Part shown: piece after piece, positions 32,181 through 42,965 of the stretch
Numbering within the stretch: the first letter of the stretch is position 1
Layout: the number at the start of each line of letters is the position of its first letter
DNA from: an uncultured Collinsella sp.
Lineage (GTDB): Bacteria > Actinomycetota > Coriobacteriia > Coriobacteriales > Coriobacteriaceae
DNA: 62,694 bases
Direction of reading: 5' to 3'
Assembly (NCBI GenBank): GCA_900551015.1
Contig: URUI01000003.1
Location: 1 to 62,694 of the forward strand
Notes under the pieces: model-generated
Told to the model about the DNA's origin: nothing
The model's database searches: none
What the model saw: only the letters and a program-made list of their open reading frames with translations
Program-made: the position numbers and the translations under genes

Positions 32181-32660
32181 CTACTTTTCCTGAATCTGCT
32201 TGCCGCAAAGATGCTCAATTGAAATCTCGTAGAGTTGGACGCCCTTGATGTCTTTGGCGATTTCTTCCTCGACTTCTTCGGCAGAAGGGTAGTACTTAAG
32301 CGCGAGCTGGCGGACTTTGTCCTCGATAAACGCGGGCGCTTCATCTACCAGGCGACAACGACCAAAGACAACGGCACTCATAACGTAGGGAGCCCAGTCG
32401 CCGTCCTTGTACCACTCGTTGCCGTAAACGGTAAAGCAGATCTTGTCATCGCGCTTGAGTGCGTCGACCTTGTGGCCGGCTTTGGCGCCATGGAAATAAA
32501 TTTTGTCGTGCTCGGCGTCAAAGAAGTAGTTGACGGGAATGGCATAGGGGTAGCCATCATCGCCGTTGACGGCAAAGACGCCGCGCTTGCAGGTAGCGAG
32601 CAGTTCGCGCGCTTTCTCGTCGGTGATGGCGCGTTTCTTTCGACGTAAGGGCCTAAACAT
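32181..32660 (-). CDS. Pyridoxamine 5'-phosphate oxidase-family (NimA-like) flavoprotein
   Basis: 159 residues with the split-barrel FMN-binding fold. ATCKRGVFAVNGDDGYPYAIPVNYFF is typical of NimA/PNPOx-like proteins of gut bacteria, followed by KIYFHGAKAGHKVDAL and ICFTVYGNEWYK. Substrate unknown; relatives include 5-nitroimidazole reductases, but many are general flavin or heme-binding proteins. AAGGAAG precedes the ATG. It lies 41 nt downstream... of the hybrid kinase stop in order of position but upstream in reading direction is the kinase gene, so the two may be cotranscribed. Confidence 0.83.
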   Translation of the reverse strand: MFRPLRRKKRAITDEKARELLATCKRGVFAVNGDDGYPYAIPVNYFFDAEHDKIYFHGAKAGHKVDALKRDDKICFTVYGNEWYKDGDWAPYVMSAVVFGRCRLVDEAPAFIEDKVRQLALKYYPSAEEVEEEIAKDIKGVQLYEISIEHLCGKQIQEK

Positions 32661-32701
32661 CGTTGGCTTCCTTTCTACTGCGCATGGTGGTTGAGCACAA
32701 A

Positions 32702-35506
32702 CTATAGCGAAACAGCCCCGTTTTTCTTGATACAGGCGAGTATGTTTTTGAGCTTGTTAAAGTCGAGCGGTTTGGGCAGATGGGCGTTCATGCCAGCGTC
32801 GTGTGCCGCCTTGGCGTCTTCGGCAAAGGCGTTGGCGGTGAGCGCGATGATGGGGATGTCGACCGCATCGGCCTTTTCGCTCAGGCGGATCGCGCGGGTT
32901 GCCTCGTAGCCGTCCATGCCCGGCATCATGATGTCCATTAGAATCGCATCGAAGCTACCCGCGGGACGGCCAACGTATAGGTCGACCGCTTCGTTGCCGT
33001 CGGCGGCGCGAGTTACGACGATGCCCTCGCTTTCGAGCAGAGCCTGGGCAATCTCGGCATTGAGTTCGTTATCTTCTGCCAAAAGGACGTTCATGCCGGC
33101 GAGTGAGCAGCTGCTTACCTGCGTGTCTGCACATTCTTTTATCTGAGGGTTCTTGTCGATATCGAGCGGAATCTGGACGTCAAACGTACTCCCCACGCCA
33201 ACCTCACTCGAAATCTCAATCGTGCCGCCCATCATATCGATGAGCGATTTGACGATAGACATGCCAATGCCGGTTCCTTGGAACTTGCTGCGCGCATCGT
33301 CGCCTTCCTGGGCAAACGGCTCGTAAATGTGTGCCAAAAACTTGGATGTCATACCAATGCCGGTATCCGAGACGCTAAAGCAAAACACGGCGTGCTCGTC
33401 GTCGACCGGTTTGATGGTCGATGAGAACGTGACGGTGCCTCCGTGCTTGTTGTACTTGATGCTGTTGTCGAGCAGGTTGACAAGGATCAGCCGAATATGG
33501 GTGGGGCTGCCGATCATATATTGGTCGACAGCGTAGGGCTCGCTGGTGTCGAGCATGGTTATGCCGCGGTCCGATGCGCGGAGCTTGCACAGTACGAGCG
33601 CATTGTCGCACAGCTCTTTAAGGTTGAATGATTCGTGCTCGAGCGTCACTTTGCGCTCCTCGATCCTGCCCATCTCGAGGATGTCGTTAATCAGTGACAG
33701 CAGGTGATTGGCGGCAACGCGCGCCTTGGCGCGGCTTTCGCGGGCGACCTGCATGTCGCCTTCTCTCAATTCCTCAATTTCGATAAGGCCCAGGATGCCG
33801 TTGAGCGGCGTGCGGATGTCGTGGCTCATGCGCGTGAGGAAAGCGGTTTTGGCGGCGTTGGCGGCATCGGCTTTCTGCCGTTCCTCCTGTGCGCGGTAAA
33901 GCGACCAGACAAGGATGACGATGCCGGTGAGCAAAATGCAAATGACGACTGCCGCAATGACGATGCGCTTGCGGTAGAGAAGTCGGAACGCATCCGATTC
34001 TTGCGCCGAGTACGATGTGGGGAAATAGCTGTTTGCAGAGAGCGATTCACCTGCATTGACGATGCCCTTATTGATGATTCCCAGCAGCTCGGGCTTGCCG
34101 CGCGAAATTAAACACGATAGTTGTGCCGTGTTGGTGAGTTCCTGTGTTTCGAAATCCTCGATGGCGTAGATGTCGCGGAGAGTTTCCAGGCGCGTGCTGG
34201 GGACAATGATGCAACGTGCCTTCCCCTCATCGAGGGCTTTGAGCACCTCGCCGTCATTCGAATACTCGGTTACCGTTGCGTTCGGAAAGAGACTTTCGAG
34301 CTCAAAACGGTTAACGATTGTGCTCTTTGTACAAGCGATGTTCTTAAGGTCGCTGTTCAGGTTTTTGCCACTGTGAATGGCGGTCAGCGAAACCGTTCCC
34401 ATCGAGTTTGACTGGATGACCCCTGTCTGCTCGGCGAGCCAGTAGTCGCGAAACAACGGCAGGGCGACATCGATGGTTCCGTTGGAAAGGGCTTTGATCA
34501 TTTGCTTGTTGTTCGAGAGTGCGATTGTTTTGACCGTAATGTCAAACTTGTCGTGCAACGTCGTTGCAAGCGAGGCGAGCGACCCTTCCATCTCGCCGTC
34601 GTCATTTTGCGTGCAGTAGGGAAGTTGGTTTTTAAGATAGCCGAGCGTGATGGTATTGCCGTTTTCTTTGAGCCAGGTGGTCTCGGTGCCGGTGAGCGAT
34701 GACGAGCCACTGTTTTGGGTCGAGTAACTCGATTTGACTTCCTCGTTATAGCGCGGGTTATCGCGGGCGATGGTCGTCATGGCGGCGTTGATGTCGTTCA
34801 TCAGGTCAGGGCGGCTTTTAGGAACGGCAAAATAGTAGTCGCTCGAGCCTACGTAGAACATGGGTGACGCATCGGGCGACGAAATGGTGTCGTTCATGAT
34901 GACGGCGTCGACCTCGCCGTCTGCAAGCGCCTCAAAGAGGGCGCTGCCGGTGTCGATTTCTTTATAGGTGCAGGTAACGCCTTCGTCGGCGAGCCACTGC
35001 TGGCCGACGATAGTTTGCATAACGCCGGCGTTGCAGCCGATGGTGAGGCCTTGGAGCGCCTGGGGGTCACCCTTGGCCAGGTCGTCGCGGTCGGGCCTGG
35101 CGTAGATGTAGTAGCGCTCGGTGCCCTCGGGGTTCGAGGAAAAGAGCAGCTTCTGCTCGCGTTCTGCCGAATACGAGATGTTGGGCATGAGGTCGATTTC
35201 GCCTGCCTCGAGCATGTCCATAAGCTCGGAGAAGGTGCCGCTAACGTATTCGTATTGCCAGCCCTTTGTGTAATACGAGAGGGTCTGGAGGTACTCGTAG
35301 CCCCATCCCGAGAGGCGCTCGCCCGGCGTGCCTTCCTGGAAGCCTTTGTTGTTGACGAGCCAGCCAACGCGGACTGTCTTGACCTGCTGGTCGGAGTCGG
35401 CGGCAAAGGCGGGGGCGGGCATGATGGTGCTCAGTATGGCGAGTGCGGCAAGCGCGACAGCCAGGGTGCGACGTAGGGCTAAGCGAAGGGCGGCAGGAGG
35501 TCTCAC
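32702..35506 (-). CDS. Hybrid sensor kinase with two solute-binding domains and a receiver
   Basis: 934 residues. Signal peptide (AFAADS), then two SBP_bac_3-type periplasmic-binding domains (about 45-255 and 285-495), TM near 515-540, HisKA box MSHDIRTPLNG near 575, HATPase with NLLDNSIKYN, DTGIGM and GTGIGMSIV, and a C-terminal receiver (MNVLLAEDNELNAEIA, phospho-Asp in ILMDIMMPGMDG). It is a BvgS/EvgS-like architecture. The fused domains sense amino acids or related solutes outside. GTG 35506 has AGGA 6 nt upstream. No HPt domain or output regulator is adjacent, so the phosphorelay partner is elsewhere. PNPOx-like gene follows. Confidence 0.9.
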   Translation of the reverse strand: MRPPAALRLALRRTLAVALAALAILSTIMPAPAFAADSDQQVKTVRVGWLVNNKGFQEGTPGERLSGWGYEYLQTLSYYTKGWQYEYVSGTFSELMDMLEAGEIDLMPNISYSAEREQKLLFSSNPEGTERYYIYARPDRDDLAKGDPQALQGLTIGCNAGVMQTIVGQQWLADEGVTCTYKEIDTGSALFEALADGEVDAVIMNDTISSPDASPMFYVGSSDYYFAVPKSRPDLMNDINAAMTTIARDNPRYNEEVKSSYSTQNSGSSSLTGTETTWLKENGNTITLGYLKNQLPYCTQNDDGEMEGSLASLATTLHDKFDITVKTIALSNNKQMIKALSNGTIDVALPLFRDYWLAEQTGVIQSNSMGTVSLTAIHSGKNLNSDLKNIACTKSTIVNRFELESLFPNATVTEYSNDGEVLKALDEGKARCIIVPSTRLETLRDIYAIEDFETQELTNTAQLSCLISRGKPELLGIINKGIVNAGESLSANSYFPTSYSAQESDAFRLLYRKRIVIAAVVICILLTGIVILVWSLYRAQEERQKADAANAAKTAFLTRMSHDIRTPLNGILGLIEIEELREGDMQVARESRAKARVAANHLLSLINDILEMGRIEERKVTLEHESFNLKELCDNALVLCKLRASDRGITMLDTSEPYAVDQYMIGSPTHIRLILVNLLDNSIKYNKHGGTVTFSSTIKPVDDEHAVFCFSVSDTGIGMTSKFLAHIYEPFAQEGDDARSKFQGTGIGMSIVKSLIDMMGGTIEISSEVGVGSTFDVQIPLDIDKNPQIKECADTQVSSCSLAGMNVLLAEDNELNAEIAQALLESEGIVVTRAADGNEAVDLYVGRPAGSFDAILMDIMMPGMDGYEATRAIRLSEKADAVDIPIIALTANAFAEDAKAAHDAGMNAHLPKPLDFNKLKNILACIKKNGAVSL

Positions 35507-35593
35507 ATGAAATCCTATCGAGTCGAGACAGTATCACACAAGGATACCAGCTCAGCCTGCCTAGTCGGCAGCCGCACCGCTAAACGGTCCCGC

Positions 35594-35623
35594 CCGGCAG
35601 TTGGGACAGTCCCTAACTGCCGG
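35594..35623. repeat. GGGAC-core hairpin, CCGGCAGTT stem
   Basis: CCGGCAGTTGGGAC, A, GTCCCTAACTGCCGG, one bulge. Same GGGACAGTCCC centre as family A on a different stem. Lies in the divergent gap before the K+ channel gene. Confidence 0.8.
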
Positions 35624-35629
35624 TTGGGT

Positions 35630-35683
35630 AGTCATTGGGGATGTTCTTAAATGACTAGTCAAACAAGAACGTCCCCAATGACT
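35630..35683. repeat. 54-nt hairpin (family C) with GGGGAYGTTCTT arms
   Basis: AGTCATTGGGGATGTTCTT (35630-35648) pairs with AAGAACGTCCCCAATGACT (35665-35683), 18 of 19, loop AAATGACTAGTCAAAC. A close copy is at 47972-48029, and in both GGGGGAGGCGTG and GACAAT follow. Confidence 0.85.
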
Positions 35684-35754
35684 GGTTCCGTTTGCGGGGG
35701 AGGCGTGGGACAATACCGAGCGAATGTGATTGGGCGTCTGGAAAAGGGGTCGCG

Positions 35755-36180
35755 ATGAACAAGTTGAGGACGCTTGCCGACGTGTTGCGCCAGGCTGGCT
35801 TTGCACGCATCACGGGCCTGTTTCTCGTCTTCTATCTGCTGTGCTCGACGGCCGTCTGGCTGTCCGAGCCCACGACCCTTACGTTTGGCGATGGTCTCTG
35901 GTTTAGCTTTGAGACGGTCTCGACCATCGGCTTTGGCGATATCCCGGCCGAAACGCCGGTCGCCCGCGCTATTACCGTCGTTTTGAGCGTCATCAGCATC
36001 TTCTACATCGCCATGCTCACGGGTGTGGCGGTGAACTACTGCAATACGCTCATTAAACTGCGCCAAAAGGACACCATGGCGCGCTTTATGGATGATCTTG
36101 AGCATTTGGAAGAGCTCGATCGTGATGAGCTCGCCGACCTGTCGCGCCGCGTGCGCGAATATCGCCGACGCCAACGCTAG
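35755..36180 (+). CDS. Two-TM potassium channel
   Basis: 141 residues with the KcsA-like plan: TM1 near 16-36, pore helix and selectivity filter TVSTIGFGDIPA near 61-72, TM2 near 80-103, and a short charged cytoplasmic tail with no RCK domain. TIGFGD is a variant of TVGYGD found in bacterial K+ channels. ATG 35755 has AAAAGGGG upstream; the open frame starting at 35692 lies in repeat sequence. Passive K+ conductance. The next gene starts 37 nt later and may be cotranscribed. Confidence 0.88.
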   Translation: MNKLRTLADVLRQAGFARITGLFLVFYLLCSTAVWLSEPTTLTFGDGLWFSFETVSTIGFGDIPAETPVARAITVVLSVISIFYIAMLTGVAVNYCNTLIKLRQKDTMARFMDDLEHLEELDRDELADLSRRVREYRRRQR

Positions 36181-36217
36181 GGCGGGCGCCGCGCGTCACG
36201 ATGAGGGGGACAAAAAT

Positions 36218-36751
36218 ATGAATATTACGGTATACCTGGGCGCCAGCGTCGGTAACGACCCGGCGTTTCTGCCTGCGGTGCGGCAGCTCGGCACATGGAT
36301 TGGCTCCAACGGCCACGCGCTGGTATACGGCGGGTCCAAGTCGGGACTGATGGGCGCGCTCGCCGATAGCGTGCTCGATGCCGGCGGGCGCGTGACCGGT
36401 GTTGAGCCGAGCTTTTTTATCGAGGCCGAGTTTCAGCACGATGGTATCGATGACCTGATCGTGACGAGCGACATGGCCGAGCGTAAGGCCAAGATGATCG
36501 AGCTCGGCGATGCGTTCGTCGCCTTTCCGGGCGGTACGGGCACGCTCGAGGAGATTGCCGAGGTCATGTCGGCCGTGTCGTTGGGACATCTGAGCGCGCC
36601 GTGCATCCTGTACAACTTGGACGGTTACTACAACGACCTCAAGGCGCTGCTCGAGCACATGATTGATAAGGGGCTTTCGAGCCCGAGGCGCCAGCAAGGC
36701 ATTTACTTTGCCGAGGACCTGCACGAGATCGCATCGATTATCGGCAGCTAA
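36218..36751 (+). CDS. LOG-family protein (TIGR00730)
   Basis: 177 residues of the lysine-decarboxylase-like/LOG fold. VYGGSKSGLMG near 34-44 and the signature PGGTGTLEEI near 103-112 define cytokinin-riboside 5'-monophosphate phosphoribohydrolases and bacterial homologues, which release bases from nucleoside monophosphates. ATG 36218 with GAGGGGG upstream. Physiological substrate in bacteria is not settled. Confidence 0.9.
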   Translation: MNITVYLGASVGNDPAFLPAVRQLGTWIGSNGHALVYGGSKSGLMGALADSVLDAGGRVTGVEPSFFIEAEFQHDGIDDLIVTSDMAERKAKMIELGDAFVAFPGGTGTLEEIAEVMSAVSLGHLSAPCILYNLDGYYNDLKALLEHMIDKGLSSPRRQQGIYFAEDLHEIASIIGS

Positions 36752-36877
36752 GCCGTAGGCCTATCGCACGTGCGGCGCCCAATGGCGCCGTTCGCGGCGT
36801 GGATGGTCGGCACGTCCGCGCTGTGCCCGTCTTACAATAAAACGTATCCTTGTCGATTTTGACCACGGGAGGCCCCG

Positions 36878-38179
36878 ATGGATAACCTTGCAAAACCCAA
36901 AAAACGTGCGTTGTTTTTAGTGAGCGTTGCCGTGACCGGTGCGTTTGCAGGCGCCGCGGTCTGGCTGTTCTTTTTTGCGATGGAGCACGGTATCGACTAT
37001 CTATGGACCGAGATCCCGCATATGCTGGGCGTCGCTTCGCCCGAGCTCGCAAGCGGCCCGTTTGGCTTTCTGCCGTACCCGTTTTTCGTCTGCCTCCTGG
37101 GCGGCCTGCTGATCGGTCTGTACGAAAAGCTTACGGGCACCAAGACCGATGACCTCAACCAGGTGATGGCTAAGGTTAAGCAAGACGGGTGCTACCCGTA
37201 CGACAACCTTGGCAAGCTTTCGCTCGCGGCATTGCTGCCGCTGCTGTTTGGCGGAAGCATTGGACCGGAGGCCGGCCTGACCGGCGTTATCGCAGGCCTG
37301 TGCAGCTGGGTCGGCGACCGCATGCGTCGCTTTGGCGCCGAGTTTAGGCAGCTCACGCTGCTGGGTACTCAGGCTGCCCTGACGGCGCTCTTCACCGCGC
37401 CCGTGTTTGGCTTTGTGGCACCGCTCGCCGGTAGCGCCGACGGCCAGGGCGCTAATGACGATGAGTCCGCGTCCGATGAGATCACGATCAAGCTTCCCAA
37501 GGCGCAAAAGACCGTGGTCTACGGCATTGCGATTGCCGGCGGTCTGGGTACCTACCTGCTGCTCGGCCAGCTTATGGGCGGCGGCATGGGCATGACCAGG
37601 TTCGAGTCCGCTCAGGTGGGCAACCTGGAACTTGTCTGGCTCATTCCGCTGGCGTTGGTCGGCACCGTATGCGGCTGGCTGTACTTTGTCTCTGAGCACG
37701 CGAGCGAAACGTTTGCCCGGGCCATAGGAGAGCGTCCTGTCGTTAAGGCAATGCTGGCCGGTCTGGTACTTGCCGCCTGCGGTACGGCTCTGCCCTTCAC
37801 CATGTTTGCCGGCGAGACCCAGGCCGACGTGCTCATGGAAACCTACCTGACCATTCCCGCCGGCGTGCTTATCGCGACCGGTCTGGTCAAGGCCATGCTG
37901 ACGCCCGCCCTCATCAACCTGGGCTGGCGCGGCGGTCACTTCTTCCCGGTTATCTTTTCGGGCGTGAGCCTGGGCTACGGCTTCGCTATCCTTACCGGCG
38001 CCGATCCGGTCTTTTGCGTCGCCGTCTGCACCGCCTCGACGATGGGCGCCGTTATGCGTCAGCCCGTCATGGTCGTGGGCCTGCTGCTTATGTGCTTCCC
38101 GCTCAAGGGTATCGTCTGCATGATTATCGCCGCCGTCATTGCGGCAGGCATTCCGCTGCCCAAGCCGCTGCGCAAGTAG
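36878..38179 (+). CDS. ClC-family chloride channel/antiporter
   Basis: 433 residues, about 10-11 TM helices. Selectivity and gating motifs: GGSIGPEAGLTG near 124-135 (family GxGxPE) and RGGHFFPVIFSG (family GxFxP) near 347. The DES-rich loop after TM4 is cytoplasmic. It moves Cl- or fluoride-like anions; whether channel or H+ antiporter depends on a glutamate equivalent to E148, which is present in GPEAG. GGGAGG ribosome binding site. Confidence 0.9.
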   Translation: MDNLAKPKKRALFLVSVAVTGAFAGAAVWLFFFAMEHGIDYLWTEIPHMLGVASPELASGPFGFLPYPFFVCLLGGLLIGLYEKLTGTKTDDLNQVMAKVKQDGCYPYDNLGKLSLAALLPLLFGGSIGPEAGLTGVIAGLCSWVGDRMRRFGAEFRQLTLLGTQAALTALFTAPVFGFVAPLAGSADGQGANDDESASDEITIKLPKAQKTVVYGIAIAGGLGTYLLLGQLMGGGMGMTRFESAQVGNLELVWLIPLALVGTVCGWLYFVSEHASETFARAIGERPVVKAMLAGLVLAACGTALPFTMFAGETQADVLMETYLTIPAGVLIATGLVKAMLTPALINLGWRGGHFFPVIFSGVSLGYGFAILTGADPVFCVAVCTASTMGAVMRQPVMVVGLLLMCFPLKGIVCMIIAAVIAAGIPLPKPLRK

Positions 38180-38267
38180 CACGGTGGCGCACGCCGGGGA
38201 CATGCCGTTTGCCGCGGATTTGTGGGGAGGGGGCGATCACGACCTGCGCGGGTCGAGATTCGCCCGC

Positions 38268-38966
38268 CTACAGGTCGCGTGCCCGGTAGACCTTGGTGCT
38301 GACGATGCAGCTAAGTGCACATAGCACGAGGGCCAATACCGCGATTCCCGCACACAGGCAGCCGAGGACGGCGGGATCGGGATTCGCCCCGGCAATCGAC
38401 ATGAGCCAGTTGCTGATGGGGTTGGAGGAGCTCAACGTGGCCATGGCAAGGCATCCAAGCAGGGCAAACAGGCCGACGGAAAGGCGCAGCGCCTCCATGT
38501 GTCCAAATCGAAAGAATAACGGCTGCGCCAAAAACACCATCATGAGGGAGATGAGCATCGATGCGGCGGAGGCTATTGTGGTCTCAAAGACGAACTGTCC
38601 CGTCGAGGGCATACCCGTGTGATCGAAGAACGGAAGGGTGATGATGCTCAAAAGCGCGCCGGCGCATGCCATGACGGCTGAGAAGACAATGATGCTCAGG
38701 TAGCGTGCGCAGATGATGTCTTTGCGCGAGATGGGCAGCGTTGCCCGATAGCGCTCCCATCCGTTTTGATTGTCGAAGCCGGCCAGCGAGCTCATAACCA
38801 TGATGGGCGACATGGCACTGACCGCGCAGGCGCCGGCGCTCATGCCGGAATCGCCATCCGATGCGTTGGCGAGGGTCAACACGACGAAGATGAACAGGCC
38901 GACGCCCGCGATGCTTGGGACAAGCGAGCGAACGATGGCGAGCTCGGACATAAAGGCGCGTTTCAT
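38268..38966 (-). CDS. ABC-2-type permease
   Basis: 232 residues with six TM helices and the ABC-2 pattern MVMSSLAGFDNQNGWERYRATLPISRKDII (short cytoplasmic loop between helices). Start overlaps the stop of the ATPase gene by 4 nt, so it is the membrane subunit of the pair encoded at 38963-39844. Resembles YtrC/D-type or bacteriocin-immunity-type permeases. Exporter substrate unknown. Confidence 0.87.
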   Translation of the reverse strand: MKRAFMSELAIVRSLVPSIAGVGLFIFVVLTLANASDGDSGMSAGACAVSAMSPIMVMSSLAGFDNQNGWERYRATLPISRKDIICARYLSIIVFSAVMACAGALLSIITLPFFDHTGMPSTGQFVFETTIASAASMLISLMMVFLAQPLFFRFGHMEALRLSVGLFALLGCLAMATLSSSNPISNWLMSIAGANPDPAVLGCLCAGIAVLALVLCALSCIVSTKVYRARDL

Positions 38967-39844
38967 TTCGAAGCCCCTTTCAGCATAAGGCGCAGGTAAT
39001 CACCAGTGGTTGCCCGGTCGCAGGGAATCTCGGGGAAGGCCTCGAGCGCCTCGCGACGGTTGGGCACGAGCACGTCCACGCTATAGGCGTGGCGGGCGGC
39101 ATGGGCGCCTTCGACGCAAGCCATGAGCTCGGACGCCTGCGCCTGCGTGCAATGGGCGATGCCGGCGCGGTCGGTAATGTACTCCCGCGGCAGGTCAAAT
39201 ACAATCGAGCCGTTATCGATGCAGATGACGCGGTCGGCGGCGCGATCGAGGTCGGACGTAATATGGCTCGAGAGCAGCACGCTGCGCTGGCCGTCGGAAA
39301 CAAAGGCGAGCAGCTCGTCAAGCAGCTCATCGCGTGCCATGGGATCGAGGCCCGCGGTGGCTTCGTCCAAAACGAGCAGCTTGGCATGGTGGCTGAGCGC
39401 GCAGGAGAGTTGCAGCTTCATGCCCATGCCGCGGGAGAGGTCCTTGACCTTCGTCTTGGGATCGAGGCCAAATCGGTCGATGAATCCGGCGAACGTTTCG
39501 CGACTCCATGTGGGGTACGCTGGGCCTACGAGCGTCTCGATCTGGCCCACCTTGAGCGTGGAGGGGAAGGGACACGTGTCCAGGACAAGGCCGACGCGGG
39601 AGCGCAGGTGGCGCTGCGTCTCGTCGGGTGCGTTGGCATCGCAGCGCTGTCCAAGCAGATGTACCTCGCCGGCATCGAGCTTTATAAGCCCGAGCGCGGC
39701 GCGAATGGTCGTTGTCTTGCCGGCGCCGTTTGCGCCCGCAAAGCCGACGATTTGGCCGGGATCCACGGCAAGCGTGACGTCGCGCAACGAAAAACGGTCG
39801 CTCACATGGCGCGATACACCTTTGAGTTCTAGCAGGGTTTGCAT
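38963..39844 (-). CDS. ABC transporter ATPase
   Basis: 293 residues. Walker A GANGAGKTT near 40-48, signature LSRGMGMKLQLS (LSGGQ variant) near 140, Walker B LLVLDEATAGLDP near 158-170, H-loop SSHI. C-terminal extension as in YtrB-like ATPases. ATG 39844 has AAAGG upstream; longer open frame overlaps the GntR gene. Middle gene of the operon gntR - ATPase - permease. Confidence 0.9.
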   Translation of the reverse strand: MQTLLELKGVSRHVSDRFSLRDVTLAVDPGQIVGFAGANGAGKTTTIRAALGLIKLDAGEVHLLGQRCDANAPDETQRHLRSRVGLVLDTCPFPSTLKVGQIETLVGPAYPTWSRETFAGFIDRFGLDPKTKVKDLSRGMGMKLQLSCALSHHAKLLVLDEATAGLDPMARDELLDELLAFVSDGQRSVLLSSHITSDLDRAADRVICIDNGSIVFDLPREYITDRAGIAHCTQAQASELMACVEGAHAARHAYSVDVLVPNRREALEAFPEIPCDRATTGDYLRLMLKGASK

Positions 39845-39867
39845 GGTATAGCCTTTCTTGCAGATGG

Positions 39868-40248
39868 CTACTGCATGGTTTCGGGGGCTACAAGGTCGAG
39901 CATCTCGTGCAGCTTGTCGCGCGTGACGCCCAGGGCTTCGGCTTGGTTCGCCGCTTTCGCAAGCAGCTCTTCGATATGGCAGAGCTGGTTTTCGCGCAAG
40001 AGTTCTTGGTTGCCCTCGGCGACAAAACAGCCCTTGCCCTGCACGGTGCAGATAAAACCGAGTTGCTCCAGGTCGGCATAGGCGCGCTTGGTGGTGATGA
40101 CGCTCACGCCCAGGTCGCTCGCCAGCGCGCGGATACTGGGGAGCTTGGCTCCCGCAGCGAGTGCGCCCGAAAGGATCTGGGCTTTGACCTGCGAGGTTAT
40201 CTGCTCGTAGATGGGCTTGTCGCTCGAATTGGATAGGATAATGTCCAC
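39868..40248 (-). CDS. GntR/YtrA-family repressor
   Basis: 126 residues: winged helix (PIYEQITSQVKAQILSGALAAG, LPSIRALASDLGVSVITTKRAY) and a short helical tail, the YtrA subfamily layout without ligand domain. First gene of the ABC operon and most likely its autorepressor, often induced by cell-wall-active compounds. GGAGC upstream. An operator-like dyad lies in the promoter. Confidence 0.9.
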   Translation of the reverse strand: MDIILSNSSDKPIYEQITSQVKAQILSGALAAGAKLPSIRALASDLGVSVITTKRAYADLEQLGFICTVQGKGCFVAEGNQELLRENQLCHIEELLAKAANQAEALGVTRDKLHEMLDLVAPETMQ

Positions 40249-40275
40249 AGCTGCTCCTTAGCTGTTGGGCTAGAC

Positions 40276-40309
40276 GTGTATATAACCGGTAAGCACAGTA
40301 TATATACAC
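40276..40309. promoter_or_regulatory. Candidate YtrA-type operator/promoter
   Basis: GTGTATATA (40276-40284) and TATATACAC (40301-40309) form an inverted repeat with 16-nt spacing, 28 bp before the GntR start. The arms also contain TATATA -10-like sequence. Confidence 0.6.
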
Positions 40310-40463
40310 TATGTACAGTTACGCAAGAGACAAATTCGGATTGGGCCGGCTACCCAGGCCCCAACTGATGAATTTGTCCTGATAGGCGCCCTAGAGCGGG
40401 ATTTCGCGGCTACAATAGTGCGGTTACATCGACGTAATGCACTCAATGCAAGAAAGGATCCGC

Positions 40464-42077
<1,614 letters not shown>

Positions 42078-42178
42078 TGTGCCGGCGCGGTGGCCCTGCG
42101 GGGCTGCCGCGCCGTTTGCTTGCCTGATGCCGCGCGAGCGGCTATCATACCCACCGTCGTCTCAAGACCGAGGCGTCC

Positions 42179-42227
42179 GAGCAGTTCGGGTCCGATATCC
42201 TGCTCGTTAAACCTAAAACCAAAGGAG
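42179..42227 (+). promoter_or_regulatory. preQ1-I-like riboswitch candidate
   Basis: P1 stem GAGCAG (42179-42184) / CTGCTC (42200-42205), a 15-nt inner loop with GGGTCC, then an A-rich tail GTTAAACCTAAAACC running into AAAGGAG (42221-42227). This is the preQ1-I plan: small hairpin, A-rich tail that pairs back into the loop as an H-type pseudoknot and covers the ribosome binding site. The next gene is a VUT-family transporter, a known target class. Loop is longer than usual, so unproven. Confidence 0.4.
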
Positions 42228-42233
42228 TACATA

Positions 42234-42956
42234 ATGATCAAGAAGGTCATGGAGGACTACAAGGTCCTGTTGCGGAGCATTCCCGCGGCAACGGTTTCGC
42301 TGTTTTTCGTGAGCGTCATCATGATGAACCTGCTGGCCAACAAAGAGCTCATCAGCCTGCCGTATCTGGCACTCGATTGCGGCTTTGTGGTGAGCTGGGT
42401 TTCGTTTTTGTGCCAGGACATGATCTGCAAGCGCTTTGGCGCCAAGGCATCCATCAAAATCTCTATCCTCGCGCTGGCGGTCAACCTGGCCGTGAGTCTG
42501 TGCTTTTGGCTGTGCTCGCTCACGCCCGGCATGTGGGGCGCCTACTATGACACGGGCATGATCGAGGTCAACACCGCCCTTAATGCTACCATCGGCGGCA
42601 CCTGGTACGTGGTGTTTGGATCTTCGCTCGCCATGCTCGTTTCTGCCGTGGTGAACTCCACGCTCAACCAGTCGCTCGGCCGTATGCTCAAAAAGAATAA
42701 CTTTGCGAGCTTTGCCTTCCGCTCCTATGTGTCCACGGGTGTTGGCCAGTTTATCGACAACCTGGTCTTTGCCATTGTGGTGAGCCACACGTTCTTTGGT
42801 TGGACCTGGGTACAGGTCCTTATGTGCTCGCTGACCGGCGCTGTTGCCGAGCTGCTGTGCGAGGTCTTCCTGAGCCCCGTGGGCTACAAGGTCGTGCGCG
42901 GCTGGGAGCGCGAGAATGTGGGTTCCGAGTACCTCGAGCGCCACGCAACCGCCTAA
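42234..42956 (+). CDS. VUT-family (YhhQ-like) queuosine-precursor transporter
   Basis: 240-residue, six-TM protein of the Vut_1/DUF165 family (PDVSLL-like NLLANKELISLPYLALD near 29-45, LCQDMICKRFGAKAS near 62, GQFIDNLVFAIVVS near 170). Family members import preQ0/preQ1 or queuine. ATG 42234 with AAAGGAG. A preQ1-I-like leader upstream supports the role. The SDR gene starts 9 nt later, so they form an operon. Confidence 0.82.
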   Translation: MIKKVMEDYKVLLRSIPAATVSLFFVSVIMMNLLANKELISLPYLALDCGFVVSWVSFLCQDMICKRFGAKASIKISILALAVNLAVSLCFWLCSLTPGMWGAYYDTGMIEVNTALNATIGGTWYVVFGSSLAMLVSAVVNSTLNQSLGRMLKKNNFASFAFRSYVSTGVGQFIDNLVFAIVVSHTFFGWTWVQVLMCSLTGAVAELLCEVFLSPVGYKVVRGWERENVGSEYLERHATA

Positions 42957-42965
42957 GGAGCAAGT

